64,000 bases of DNA from Sulfitobacter sp. HNIBRBA3233 (GTDB lineage: Bacteria; Pseudomonadota; Alphaproteobacteria; Rhodobacterales; Rhodobacteraceae), in contig NZ_JBEFLP010000001.1 in the NCBI RefSeq assembly GCF_040149665.1, positions 1,922,001-1,986,000 on the forward strand, in the 5' to 3' direction. This document shows positions 35,980-44,653 of this stretch, in pieces. How positions within the stretch are numbered: the first letter of the stretch is position 1; the number at the start of each line of letters is the position of its first letter. The notes beneath the pieces were generated by a model, which was not told the DNA's origin, ran no database searches, and saw only the letters and a program-made list of their open reading frames with translations. A program made the position numbers and the translations under genes.

Positions 35980-36318
35980 TTATTCTTCTTTTTCCATGGT
36001 GCATTGCAGCGGATGCTGGTGGCGGCGGGCGAAATCCATCACCTGCGCCACTTTCGTCTCCGCGATCTCGTGACTGAAAACGCCGACAACGGCCAGCCCC
36101 TTCTTGTGCACGGTCAGCATGATTTCGAACGCCTGCGCGTGGTTGAGCCCGAAAAAGCGCTCAAGCACATGCACGACGAACTCCATCGGCGTGAAGTCAT
36201 CGTTGAGCAGCAACACCTTGTAGAGAGGGGGCCGCTTCGTCTTCGGTTTGGTCTTGGTCAACAGTTCGGTGTCGTCACCGTCGTCTGGACCTGCCATCGT
36301 GATCGGGTCTAGGTGCAT
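35980..36318 (-). CDS. clpS: ATP-dependent Clp protease adaptor ClpS
   Basis: A 112-residue adaptor that hands N-end-rule substrates to ClpAP. It has a disordered acidic N-terminus, then [25 protein letters not shown]-x-x-A-x-x-I-M with [11 protein letters not shown], and a C-terminal [12 protein letters not shown]. The hydrophobic pocket residues are present. ATG at 36318; MAGPDD at 36297 is a possible later start. Its promoter region overlaps that of the divergent HAD gene. Confidence 0.95.
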   Translation of the reverse strand: MHLDPITMAGPDDGDDTELLTKTKPKTKRPPLYKVLLLNDDFTPMEFVVHVLERFFGLNHAQAFEIMLTVHKKGLAVVGVFSHEIAETKVAQVMDFARRHQHPLQCTMEKEE

Positions 36319-36341
36319 TGCTGCTCCTGCGGAATGTCGTT

Positions 36342-36369
36342 TTCAGCTGAACTTTGAGTTGTCTATATA
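36342..36369 (+). promoter_or_regulatory. Possible promoter of the HAD hydrolase gene
   Basis: TTCAGC, 16 bp, TATATA, read on the plus strand. It would start transcription about 30 nt before the HAD ATG. The near-palindromic GTCTATATAAC could also serve clpS on the other strand. Confidence 0.35.
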
Positions 36370-36406
36370 ACGTCTCGACCCCATTAGAAAAGAGGGACGG
36401 CTGCGA

Positions 36407-37117
36407 ATGCCCGACAGGTTGACGACAATTGGCTTCGATGCCGACGACACATTGTGGCACAACGAACGCTTCTTCGCGCTGACACAGGCGCATTTTGCCG
36501 AGCTTCTGGCCGACTACGCGGAGCCCGCGACGCTGATGGACCGGCTGCTCGCGGCAGAGCGTCGCAACCTGCCGCACTACGGCTTTGGCATAAAGGGATT
36601 TACCCTGTCGATGATCGAGACCGCCATCGAGGTGACCGACGGGCGCGCCCCCGCCAGCGTGATCCGCGAGATCCTCGATGCGGGACGCGACATGCTGAGC
36701 CACGAGATCGAGCTGCTGCCCCACGCGCGCGAAACGGTCGAGGATTTGCGGAGTGATTTCAAGGTACTGGTCATAACCAAGGGCGACCTTCTGGATCAGG
36801 AACGCAAGCTGGCGCAATCGGGCCTGCGCGATATTTTCGACGGGGTCGAGATTGTGTCGGACAAGACGGCGCCAACCTATGCACGGATATTCGACCAGCA
36901 CGGCACCGGCGCGCAAGAGGGGCTGATGGTCGGCAATTCCATGGCGTCGGATGTGCTGCCGATGATTGCCGCGGGCGGCTGGGGCGTCTTTGCCCCGCAG
37001 GAGATCGCATGGGAGATCGAACACGCCCCGCCGCCCGATCACCCCAGATTTCACGATATCGACGACCTTTCCGCGCTGGTGCCGCTGGTACGCGACATCG
37101 CCGGCACGCCGGGTTGA
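36407..37117 (+). CDS. HAD-superfamily hydrolase
   Basis: A 236-residue haloacid-dehalogenase fold phosphatase. Motif I is DADDTLW (residues 10-16; the first Asp forms the phospho-enzyme), motif II/III appears as ITKGD, and motif IV as GNSMASDV. A helical cap lies between about residues 20 and 100. Substrate unknown; this group is often a phosphoglycolate- or sugar-phosphate-type phosphatase. It is followed by an unusually long gap. Confidence 0.87.
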   Translation: MPDRLTTIGFDADDTLWHNERFFALTQAHFAELLADYAEPATLMDRLLAAERRNLPHYGFGIKGFTLSMIETAIEVTDGRAPASVIREILDAGRDMLSHEIELLPHARETVEDLRSDFKVLVITKGDLLDQERKLAQSGLRDIFDGVEIVSDKTAPTYARIFDQHGTGAQEGLMVGNSMASDVLPMIAAGGWGVFAPQEIAWEIEHAPPPDHPRFHDIDDLSALVPLVRDIAGTPG

Positions 37118-37504
37118 GCGCGCCATTTGCCGATTCGCGCGACCGTCCGGCATATTTCGAATTTCCACACGAAAAACCCGCCCCCGAAACGGCCCGCGCG
37201 CCAACCTGACTGTTCGATCAGGACCGCGCGCGGCGTTTTCCAGATTTCAATAAACTTAAACTGTAGCACGCCAGACGTATTCCACCGGAATTCGCCCCAA
37301 TCGCGCCACAATTCTGCCTTAATCGCGGGTGTTGTGTTTGACCGATCAAGGATGTCTACATATGGAATGCCGCAGCGCAGAAATACCAATAAAACCCTTA
37401 AAAATAAGGGTTTTCGGATTGATTTAACCGTGCTACCTTTGTCTTAATCAATAATATGGCCACCCGAAAAATCGGGGGTCAGAGGCAGAAAAAGGCAGGC
37501 TATC
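37118..37504. other. 387-bp AT-richer intergenic region upstream of the D,D-carboxypeptidase
   Basis: No convincing gene. It contains a 10-bp stem AAAACCCTTA/TAAGGGTTTT with an AAAA loop (37391-37414), shaped like a bidirectional terminator. It also has an inverted repeat ATTGATT/AATCAAT (37418-37424/37446-37452) overlapping a weak promoter-like TTGATT-N17-TCTTAA. A ribosome-site-like AAAGGCAGG lies shortly before the next ATG. The base composition stands out from its neighbours. Confidence 0.6.
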
Positions 37505-38974
37505 ATGAAGGTTCGGCGCAGGCAGCCGGCCCACTTTGGGCTATTCATTCTTGCAGCAATCTGGTTTCTCGTTCTCGTGCCGATCAGCGCGCTGGCAGCA
37601 CCCTATGCGGCCTATGTGATCGACGCGCGATCCGGCGAGGTTCTGCATTCCAGCAACGCCGATACACGCCTGCATCCGGCCTCCCTGACCAAGATGATGA
37701 CCCTCTACATCGCGTTCCAGGCGATCGAGCGCGGTGAAATCTCGCTCGATACGAAGGTCAAGATCAGCCAGAACGCCGCCTCCGAGCCGCCCAGCAAGCT
37801 GGGTCTGAAATCCGGCCAGACCATCGCGCTGCGCTATCTGATCCGTGCGGCGGCGGTGAAATCGGCCAACGATGCCGCCACCGCCATCGGCGAGGCGATC
37901 TCGGGCTCCGAAGCGAAATTCGCCCGCCGGATGAACCGCACCGCCACGCAGCTTGGCATGACGCGCACCACCTTCAAGAACGCCCACGGCCTGACCGAAA
38001 ACGGCCACCTGTCGACCGCCCATGACATGACGATCATGGGGCGGCACCTGCTCTATGACTTTCCGCAGTACTACAACCTGTTCTCGCGCATCACCGCGGA
38101 CGCGGGCGTGCGCCAGGTCTCGCATACCAACCGCCGCTTTCTGGGGTCCTACAAGGGCGCCGACGGGATCAAGACCGGATACACCCGCGCGGCGGGCTTC
38201 AACCTGACCGCCTCGGCGGAACGGGGCAACGAACGTGTGATCGTGACTGTTTTCGGCGGCAAATCCACCGCGTCGCGCAACGCCAAGGTGGCCGAACTGA
38301 TGGACCTCGGATTTCGCCGCGCGCCATCGAATGCGCCGCTCAACAAACCGCAGGCTCCCGCCTATATCGCGAACGCCGAAACCGCCCCCGCCGGCGCACA
38401 GGGCAAGACCATCCGCCTTGTCGGAGCGGTGAAGGCATCCAAACGCCCCGCGATGCGGCCCATGGCCGAAGTCGTCGTCGCCACCGCCGAACAGCCCGGC
38501 GCCACCAGCGATTTCCTGTCTGCCGCGATCGACAGCGCGGTGGCCGAAGCGGTCAAGGCCCCTGTCACCGCAGCCCCCGCCGAGGCCGCGCCATCGGACA
38601 ATGTGATTCTGGCCGCCGCGCAGCAGTCCGCCCGCCCCTCCCTGCGGCCGAAGGGCCTTGTGGTCATCGGGGCCGCGCCCAAACCGCGCATGGCAGCAGC
38701 CCCGCAAGAGGTCGTGACCCGCGTCTCCACCTCCGGCGGGCGTCACTGGGGCGTCAACGTGGGCCGGTTCGGCAACCGCTATCTGGCCGAGAAAATGCTG
38801 CTGAAAACCGCGCTTGCCGAAATGGCGACGCTCGACGGCACCCTGCGCAAGGTCGTGCGCAAGCCGCAGGGCTACGATGCGAACTTCCTTGGCATGACGC
38901 GCGAGACCGCGGACCTTGCTTGCCGCAGGCTCAAGGCGCGCAATGTCAGCTGCTTCATGATCGGGCCAAGCTGA
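37505..38974 (+). CDS. D-alanyl-D-alanine carboxypeptidase with C-terminal SPOR domain
   Basis: A low-molecular-weight penicillin-binding protein that trims peptidoglycan pentapeptides in the periplasm. The 489-residue protein has a signal peptide to about residue 31. Catalytic motifs are S60-L-T-K63, S120-A-N122 and K223-T-G225. A Pro/Ala-rich linker (about 280-400) leads to a SPOR domain (about 410-489, WGVNVGRFGNRYLAEKML) that binds denuded glycan and targets division septa. A long AT-rich region precedes it. Confidence 0.95.
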   Translation: MKVRRRQPAHFGLFILAAIWFLVLVPISALAAPYAAYVIDARSGEVLHSSNADTRLHPASLTKMMTLYIAFQAIERGEISLDTKVKISQNAASEPPSKLGLKSGQTIALRYLIRAAAVKSANDAATAIGEAISGSEAKFARRMNRTATQLGMTRTTFKNAHGLTENGHLSTAHDMTIMGRHLLYDFPQYYNLFSRITADAGVRQVSHTNRRFLGSYKGADGIKTGYTRAAGFNLTASAERGNERVIVTVFGGKSTASRNAKVAELMDLGFRRAPSNAPLNKPQAPAYIANAETAPAGAQGKTIRLVGAVKASKRPAMRPMAEVVVATAEQPGATSDFLSAAIDSAVAEAVKAPVTAAPAEAAPSDNVILAAAQQSARPSLRPKGLVVIGAAPKPRMAAAPQEVVTRVSTSGGRHWGVNVGRFGNRYLAEKMLLKTALAEMATLDGTLRKVVRKPQGYDANFLGMTRETADLACRRLKARNVSCFMIGPS

Positions 38975-39061
38975 CCCTCCGGCCTATCTGCCCTGAGGCA
39001 TCCTGAACCGCATCTGCGGCGGGACTGGATTCGGGCGATCAAAAGTTTCAGAGCGGACGCT

Positions 39062-39937
39062 CTACTCTGTCCGCCCCTCGCGCCTGAGCCATGTGACAAA
39101 GGATTTCAGCGGTGTGCGCAGCACGCCGGGCCGGGTGACGATGTGGTATCCGGTGCCGGGGATTGTTTCCTCGTGCAGCACCACAAGCCGCCCCGCCTCT
39201 ATGTCAGGCTCGACAAAGCGGCGCGGCACCACGGTAACCCCCTGCCCGTCCCGCGCCCCGTCCAGCAACAGGTTGCCCGGCACCTGCAGTGTGCTGCCAC
39301 GCCGCGTCTCTCCCATCATCCGGTAGCGCCAGCGGCTGGCCTCTGACATGCCGAATTCCTCGATCCACGGCAGGTCGGCCAGCGCCTCCAGATCCTGCGG
39401 ATCAATTCCGGCGGTCAGCGACGGCGACCCCACCACCACCATGGCACTTTCCCACAAAAGCTCGGTCTCGACCCCCGCCCAGCCACCGCCGCCGTAGCGG
39501 ATGGCCATGTCGATCCCGTCTGCCGACAGGGTCACCACCTTGGGCGTGGGATCGATCATCAGGTCGATTTCGGGATGCAGGCTGCGGAAGCCCGACAGCC
39601 GCGGCATCAACCACGAGGCAGCAAAATTTGGCGTGACCGAAATATGCAAGGGCCGCTCCTCGCGCGCAGCGACGATCTGCGCCACCCCTTCGGCCATCAG
39701 CGCAAAGCCGCCGCGCAGCGTGTGGGCCAGCTGCTGCCCCTCCGCCGTCAGCCGCAGCGCCCGCCCACTGCGGTCCAGAAGCGCCGCGTCGAGATGGGTT
39801 TCAAGCAGGCGCAACTGCTGGCTGACCGCCGCGTGCGACACCCCCAGCGCCACCCCCGCATCCGTGACATTGCCCGCTTCGGCAAAGGCGGCGAAGGCCC
39901 GCAGGGCCGAAAGCGGCGGCAGGCTGCGCCAGTCCAT
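39062..39937 (-). CDS. LysR-family regulator, GcvA-like
   Basis: About 291 residues. The start LPPLSALRAFAAFAEAGNVTDAGVALGVSHAAVSQQLRLLE is typical of GcvA/LysR-type regulators acting on divergent genes. The effector domain follows (SVTPNFAASWLMPRL, ADGIDMAIRYGGG). I chose the ATG at 39937 (MDWRSLPP) over a frame extending to 40090. A perfect LysR box overlaps the start codon region. The divergent genes (44-residue ORF and isochorismatase-like hydrolase) are the likely targets. Confidence 0.87.
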   Translation of the reverse strand: MDWRSLPPLSALRAFAAFAEAGNVTDAGVALGVSHAAVSQQLRLLETHLDAALLDRSGRALRLTAEGQQLAHTLRGGFALMAEGVAQIVAAREERPLHISVTPNFAASWLMPRLSGFRSLHPEIDLMIDPTPKVVTLSADGIDMAIRYGGGGWAGVETELLWESAMVVVGSPSLTAGIDPQDLEALADLPWIEEFGMSEASRWRYRMMGETRRGSTLQVPGNLLLDGARDGQGVTVVPRRFVEPDIEAGRLVVLHEETIPGTGYHIVTRPGVLRTPLKSFVTWLRREGRTE

Positions 39938-39956
39938 ATGTAACTCCAACTTACAT
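39938..39956. promoter_or_regulatory. LysR box ATGTAA-N7-TTACAT
   Basis: A perfect 6-bp palindrome with a T-N11-A core, directly abutting the LysR start codon and about 70 bp from the divergent small ORF. Position and symmetry suggest control of both directions. Confidence 0.5.
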
Positions 39957-40027
39957 GAGGCAAGAATGCATGAGTCGCAATTTATGCCGCGATGGTCAAG
40001 TTTGACGACAGAGCAAAGGAGACTACC

Positions 40028-40162
40028 ATGTTCACCATCTACGCAAACACCTTCATGAATGCGACGAGAACCGGCAAAACGCGCCTGCACGATATCCCTT
40101 CGGTGTCAGGACCAAAACGCCGCCGCTGGTTTACCCGTCGCACTCTCCGGGTGCCAAACTGA
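40028..40162 (+). CDS. 44-residue basic protein of unknown function
   Basis: A short gene with an ideal ribosome site (AAAGGAG, 6-nt spacing). It encodes a mildly hydrophobic start (MFTIYANTFMNATRTGK) and a strongly basic tail (GPKRRRWFTRRTLRVPN) that could bind RNA, DNA or acidic lipids. It ends 21 bp before the cysteine hydrolase ATG, so they share a transcript. No family is known to me. The RBS, placement and divergent LysR make it a probable real gene. Confidence 0.55.
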   Translation: MFTIYANTFMNATRTGKTRLHDIPSVSGPKRRRWFTRRTLRVPN

Positions 40163-40183
40163 AAGACCTGTAAGGAAACGAAT

Positions 40184-40708
40184 ATGACCACCACTGCACT
40201 CATCGTAATCGACATCCAGAACGATTACTTCACCGGCGGCCTCTGGCCCGTTCACGAAATGGATCGCGTGGCCGAAAACGCCGCCAAAGCCTTGGAAAAA
40301 GCGCGCACAGAGGGGCAGAAGGTGATCTTTATCCGCCACGAGGCGCTCTCGGACGAGGCGCCTTTCTTCCGCCCCGGCACGGAAGGGGCGGAGATTCACC
40401 CTTCGGTCGCGCCCCGCGACGGCGAGCCTGTCGTGCTCAAGCACCGTCCGAACAGCTTTCACGAAACCGACCTGCACCAGCGCCTGCAGGACGCGGGTGT
40501 GACCGCCGTCACGCTCGTCGGCGCGATGAGCCAGATGTGCATCGACGCCACCGCCCGCGCGGCGCGCGATCTGGGCTATGACGTGACCGTCATCGCCGAT
40601 GCCTGCGGTGCGCGCGAGGTAAGCATGGGTGACACGACGATTTCCGCACCCGATGTGCACGCGGCCTTCATGGGCGCGCTGCAGGGCGCCTACGCCGAGG
40701 TCGTCTGA
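40184..40708 (+). CDS. Isochorismatase-family cysteine hydrolase
   Basis: A 174-residue alpha/beta hydrolase. The catalytic triad pattern is visible: Asp in IDIQNDYF, Lys in KHRPNSF, and Cys in MSQMCIDATARAARDLGY. The family includes nicotinamidases and N-carbamoyl amidases. The MCIDATARAA segment suggests a general cysteine hydrolase, and the substrate is undetermined. It is preceded by a 44-residue ORF and divergent from a GcvA-like regulator. ATG at 40184; a terminator follows. Confidence 0.9.
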   Translation: MTTTALIVIDIQNDYFTGGLWPVHEMDRVAENAAKALEKARTEGQKVIFIRHEALSDEAPFFRPGTEGAEIHPSVAPRDGEPVVLKHRPNSFHETDLHQRLQDAGVTAVTLVGAMSQMCIDATARAARDLGYDVTVIADACGAREVSMGDTTISAPDVHAAFMGALQGAYAEVV

Positions 40709-40718
40709 ACCGATCAAG

Positions 40719-40744
40719 AACCGGCGCGCCCGCGCGCGCCGGTT
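40719..40744. terminator. Terminator shared by the cysteine hydrolase and yejF
   Basis: A stem AACCGGCGCGC/GCGCGCCGGTT with a 4-nt loop lies between the convergent genes. Its last base coincides with the yejF stop codon. Confidence 0.75.
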
Positions 40745-42330
40745 TACCGCGCGGCCTGCAGCAGGGTGCGCGTATATTCCGTCTGCGGATTGTCATAGAG
40801 CGCATCGACATCGCCCGCTTCCACGACATCGCCGCGCTTCATCACCATGACGCGATGCGACATCGCGCGCACGACCCTCAGGTCGTGGCTGATGAACAGA
40901 TAAGCCAGCCCGTATTTCACCTGCAACGACCGCAGCAGGTCGACGATCTGGACCTGCACCGTCATATCCAGCGCCGAGGTCGGCTCGTCCAGCACCAGAA
41001 GCTTCGGTCGCAGGACCATGGCCCGGGCGATCGCGATGCGCTGTCGCTGCCCGCCGGAGAATTCGTGCGGGTACCGGTCCATCGACGCAGGGTCGAGCCC
41101 CACCTCCAGCATCACGTCATGCACCAGTTGCCGCTTGTCGCGGTCCGGATCGACGCGGTGGATGTTCAGCCCCTCGGCGATGATCTGCATGCAGGTCATG
41201 CGCGGGCTGAGGCTGCCGAAGGGATCCTGAAACACGATCTGCATGTCCTTGCGCAACCGGCGCAATTCCTTGGTGGACCATTTGCGCACATCGCGTTCGG
41301 TGAAATAGATGCCGCCTTCGGACGCGATCAGGCGCATCATCGCCAGCGCCAGCGTCGTCTTGCCGGATCCGCTTTCGCCGACGATGCCGATGGTCTCTCC
41401 GGCGCGCACGGTCAGGCTTGCGTCGTTCACCGCCTTCACATGGCCCACTGTTCGGCGCAGCAGCCCCTTCTGGATCGGGAACCAGACTTTCAGATGCTCG
41501 GCCTCGGCAATCACCTCGGCGCCTTCGGCGACCGGCGCGGGGCGGCCCGTAGGCTCCGCGCCCAGCAGTTTCTTGGTGTAGGGGTGGCGCGGGTTGGCAA
41601 AAATCTCTGCCGTGGGCCCCTGCTCCACGATTTCGCCGTGCTGCATCACGCACACACGGTCCGCGATTCGCCGCACCACGCCCAGATCGTGGGTGATGAA
41701 CAAAAGGCCCATACCCTCGCTCGATTTCAGTTCGGCCAGCAGTTCGAGGATTTGCGCCTGAATGGTGACATCCAGCGCGGTCGTCGGTTCATCGGCGATC
41801 AGCACGTCGGGCTTGTTCGCCAGCGCCATCGCGATCATCACCCGCTGGCGCTGCCCACCGGACAGCTGGTGCGGATAGGCGTTCAGGCGGCTTTCCGCGT
41901 CGTTGATGCCCACGCGGTCCAGCAGTTCCAGAATACGCGTCCGCGCGGCGGCCCCGCTCAGCCCCTGATGCAGCGACAGCGATTCCGCCAGCTGCTTTTC
42001 GATGGTGTGCAGCGGGTTCAGCGACGTCATGGGCTCCTGAAAGATGAAGCTGATGTCATTGCCGCGCACCTTGCGCAAAAGCGCGTCACTGGCGCCGATC
42101 ATCTGCTGCCCGTCGTAGGTCACCGACCCTTCCACATGGGCGGTTTCACCCAGCAGGCTGACGGTGCTCAGCGCCGAGACAGATTTGCCCGAACCGCTTT
42201 CCCCCACCAGCGCCACGGTTTCCCCGCGGTTGACGTGGAACGACACGCCCTTGACCGCCGGTATCAGCTGTCCGTCCTGCCGGAAGGACACGCGCAGGTC
42301 CTGAACGTCGAGTAGCGGCGTATCACCCAT
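40744..42330 (-). CDS. yejF: Peptide ABC transporter ATP-binding protein YejF (two ABC domains)
   Basis: A 528-residue protein with two fused ABC ATPases. Domain 1 has Walker A GESGSGKS and signature LSGGQRQRV with ADEPTTALD. Domain 2 has [18 protein letters not shown] and LDEPTSALD. It energises uptake by YejB/YejE. The ATG at 42330 overlaps the yejE stop by one base. A longer frame begins at 42438 but lacks family support. Confidence 0.95.
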   Translation of the reverse strand: MGDTPLLDVQDLRVSFRQDGQLIPAVKGVSFHVNRGETVALVGESGSGKSVSALSTVSLLGETAHVEGSVTYDGQQMIGASDALLRKVRGNDISFIFQEPMTSLNPLHTIEKQLAESLSLHQGLSGAAARTRILELLDRVGINDAESRLNAYPHQLSGGQRQRVMIAMALANKPDVLIADEPTTALDVTIQAQILELLAELKSSEGMGLLFITHDLGVVRRIADRVCVMQHGEIVEQGPTAEIFANPRHPYTKKLLGAEPTGRPAPVAEGAEVIAEAEHLKVWFPIQKGLLRRTVGHVKAVNDASLTVRAGETIGIVGESGSGKTTLALAMMRLIASEGGIYFTERDVRKWSTKELRRLRKDMQIVFQDPFGSLSPRMTCMQIIAEGLNIHRVDPDRDKRQLVHDVMLEVGLDPASMDRYPHEFSGGQRQRIAIARAMVLRPKLLVLDEPTSALDMTVQVQIVDLLRSLQVKYGLAYLFISHDLRVVRAMSHRVMVMKRGDVVEAGDVDALYDNPQTEYTRTLLQAAR

Positions 42331-43505
42331 TACGAGAACGTCTTTCTGGGATCGAACGCATCGCGGATCCCTTCGAAGATAAACACCAGAAGCGACAGCA
42401 TGATCGCGAAGGTAAAGAAGGCCGTAAAGGCAAGCCAAGGCGCCTGAAGGTTCTGTTTCGCCTGCAAGGTCAGCTCTCCGAGGCTGGGCGCCGACGAGGG
42501 CAACCCGAACCCGAGAAAATCGAGCACCGCCAGAGACGAGATCGTACCGGTGATGATGAACGGCAGCATCGTGAGCGTCGCGACCATCGCGTTGGGCAGC
42601 ATGTGGCGGAACATGATCGTGGTATTGCTGACCCCCAGCGCCCGCGCGGCACGCACGTATTCAAGGTTGCGCGCGCGCAGGAACTCGGCCCGCACCACCC
42701 CGACCAGCGCCGTCCAGCTGAACAGCACCAGCAGGAAAACCAGCAGCCAGAAACTTCGCCCCAGAATGGCGAACATGATGATGATCACGTAAAGCGACGG
42801 CGTCGAGGTCCAGATTTCGATGATCCGTTGAAAGATCAGGTCCAGCCAGCCGCCGAAGAACCCCTGCACCGCCCCCGCCGCAATCCCGATCAGCGTCGAC
42901 AGCCCCGTCACCAGCAGCGTAAAGACGATGGACAGCCGGAAGCCGTGGATCACCCGCGCCAGCACGTCGCGTTTGGTGCCGTCCGTGCCCAGCAGGTTCT
43001 CGCCGTTGGGCGGCAGCGGCGCCGCACCGGGGCGATCCACCGCGGTGTCATAGCTGTAGCGGATGGGGGGCCAGATCGCCCAGCCGCGCACGATCTCTTC
43101 GCCCTCGATCATCCCGTCCTCGGCGTCCGCGATATAGCCTTCGGGATCATCGAAACACAGGTCCAGCCCGCCGGTGGCAATCAGGCAGCGCACCTCGGGG
43201 TCGCGATAGGCGGCCTCGGTCTGGAAATCCCCGCCAAAGTCCGTCTCGGGATAGAACTTGAAAATCGGCGTGAAATATTCGCCGCGATAGTTCACGACGA
43301 TGGGTTTGTCGTTGGCCAGAAACTCGGCAAACAGCGACAGCACGAAGAGCACGAGGAAAATCCACAGCGACCAGAACGCGCGCTTGTTGCGCTTGAAGTT
43401 TCGCCAGCGCCGCTGGTTCAGCGGCGACAGCGCCATGCGGCGGCGCTTTTCGGGCTCGACCAGCGGCGGCGCATCGGTGGCGGGGGTTGGCAGAGGCTCC
43501 TGCAT
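42330..43505 (-). CDS. yejE: Peptide ABC transporter permease YejE
   Basis: A 391-residue inner-membrane permease. It has an N-terminal helix (WSLWIFLVLFVLSLFAEFLAN), a periplasmic insert with paired cysteines (near residues 105 and 115), and a BPD_transp_1 domain (about 190-385) with the EAA-loop-like ARAALGVSNTTIMFRHMLPNA. The insert length is the YejE hallmark. Confidence 0.94.
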   Translation of the reverse strand: MQEPLPTPATDAPPLVEPEKRRRMALSPLNQRRWRNFKRNKRAFWSLWIFLVLFVLSLFAEFLANDKPIVVNYRGEYFTPIFKFYPETDFGGDFQTEAAYRDPEVRCLIATGGLDLCFDDPEGYIADAEDGMIEGEEIVRGWAIWPPIRYSYDTAVDRPGAAPLPPNGENLLGTDGTKRDVLARVIHGFRLSIVFTLLVTGLSTLIGIAAGAVQGFFGGWLDLIFQRIIEIWTSTPSLYVIIIMFAILGRSFWLLVFLLVLFSWTALVGVVRAEFLRARNLEYVRAARALGVSNTTIMFRHMLPNAMVATLTMLPFIITGTISSLAVLDFLGFGLPSSAPSLGELTLQAKQNLQAPWLAFTAFFTFAIMLSLLVFIFEGIRDAFDPRKTFS

Positions 43506-44650
43506 CAGCCTTCCCTCCGCTCGAAGTCGATACGCGGATCGACCAGCACATACATCAGGTCAGAGATGATCCCGACCAGAAGGCCGATCAGCCCGAAGAT
43601 GAACAGCGTGCCGAAAACGATGGGATAATCCCGCGCCACCGCCGCCTCGAACCCCAGCCGGCCCAGACCGTCGAGCGAGAATATCGTCTCGATGATCAGC
43701 GAAGAGCCGAAGAACACCCCGATGAACACCGCCGGAAAGCCCGCGATCACGATCAGCATGGCGTTGCGGAACACATGACCGTAGAGCACGCGCCCCTCGC
43801 TCAGCCCCTTGGCGCGGGCGGTCATCACGTAGTGTTTCTTGATCTCGTCGAGAAAGCTGTTCTTGGTCAGCAGCGTCAGCGTCGCGAAGGCCGAAATGGT
43901 CGAGGCCAGCACCGGCAGCGTGATATGCCAGAAGTAATCCTTTACCTTGCCCCATGCGCTCAGCTGGTCGAAATTGTCCGATGTCAGACCGCGCAGCGGG
44001 AACAGCTCGTAGCAGGTCGGGTTGAATTTCGCGCCGCTTTCCCAGACCTCGGCCAGACCGGGGATGCGGAAACAGTTCGCGGGCACGAACAGCACCAGCA
44101 GCAGGATCGCGAACAGGAAACCGGGGATCGCGTAGGCCGCGATGATCGCACCGGAGGTCCATGTATCGAAACGCGTGCCGTCGCGCACCGCCTTCTTGAT
44201 GCCCAGCGGGATCGAGATGAGATAGGCAATCAGCGTCGACCACAGGCCGAGCGTGATCGACACCGGCAGTTTCTCCTTTATGAGTTCGATGACCGAGATC
44301 GAGCGGAAATAGCTCTCTCCGAAATCGAACATCATATAGTTGGCCATCATGCTGAAAAACCGCTGGATCGGCGGCTTGTCGAAACCGAACTCGCGTTCCA
44401 GCTCGGCGATGAACTCAGGCGGAAGACCCCGCGCGCCCACGTAATTCTCGTTCGCGCCCGTGGCCTGGTTTCCCGCGTCGCTGCCTGATCCGGCAAAGCC
44501 GCCGAACACGTCACCGCCGCCCTGAATGCGGGCGATGGCCTGTTCGACCGGGCCGCCGGGTACGAATTGCACCAGCGCGAAGTTGACCAGCATGATCCCG
44601 AACAGCGTCGGTATGATCAGCAACAGCCGTCTGAGAATATAGGCGCCCAT
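43505..44650 (-). CDS. yejB: Peptide ABC transporter permease YejB
   Basis: A 381-residue permease with N-terminal [23 protein letters not shown] (typical DppB/YejB start), a variable periplasmic region including a Gly/Ala-rich [15 protein letters not shown], and the BPD_transp_1 domain with [19 protein letters not shown]. It pairs with YejE. Stop and start overlap by one base at 43505. Confidence 0.95.
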   Translation of the reverse strand: MGAYILRRLLLIIPTLFGIMLVNFALVQFVPGGPVEQAIARIQGGGDVFGGFAGSGSDAGNQATGANENYVGARGLPPEFIAELEREFGFDKPPIQRFFSMMANYMMFDFGESYFRSISVIELIKEKLPVSITLGLWSTLIAYLISIPLGIKKAVRDGTRFDTWTSGAIIAAYAIPGFLFAILLLVLFVPANCFRIPGLAEVWESGAKFNPTCYELFPLRGLTSDNFDQLSAWGKVKDYFWHITLPVLASTISAFATLTLLTKNSFLDEIKKHYVMTARAKGLSEGRVLYGHVFRNAMLIVIAGFPAVFIGVFFGSSLIIETIFSLDGLGRLGFEAAVARDYPIVFGTLFIFGLIGLLVGIISDLMYVLVDPRIDFERREG

Positions 44651-44653
44651 GAA

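Noticed and set aside
37362..37427. 21-codon ORF containing the AAAACCC hairpin
   Set aside because: No ribosome site and the frame only spans the hairpin; not attenuation-like.
40744..42330. Two ABC domains in yejF as an unusual gene fusion
   Set aside because: This is the normal YejF arrangement.
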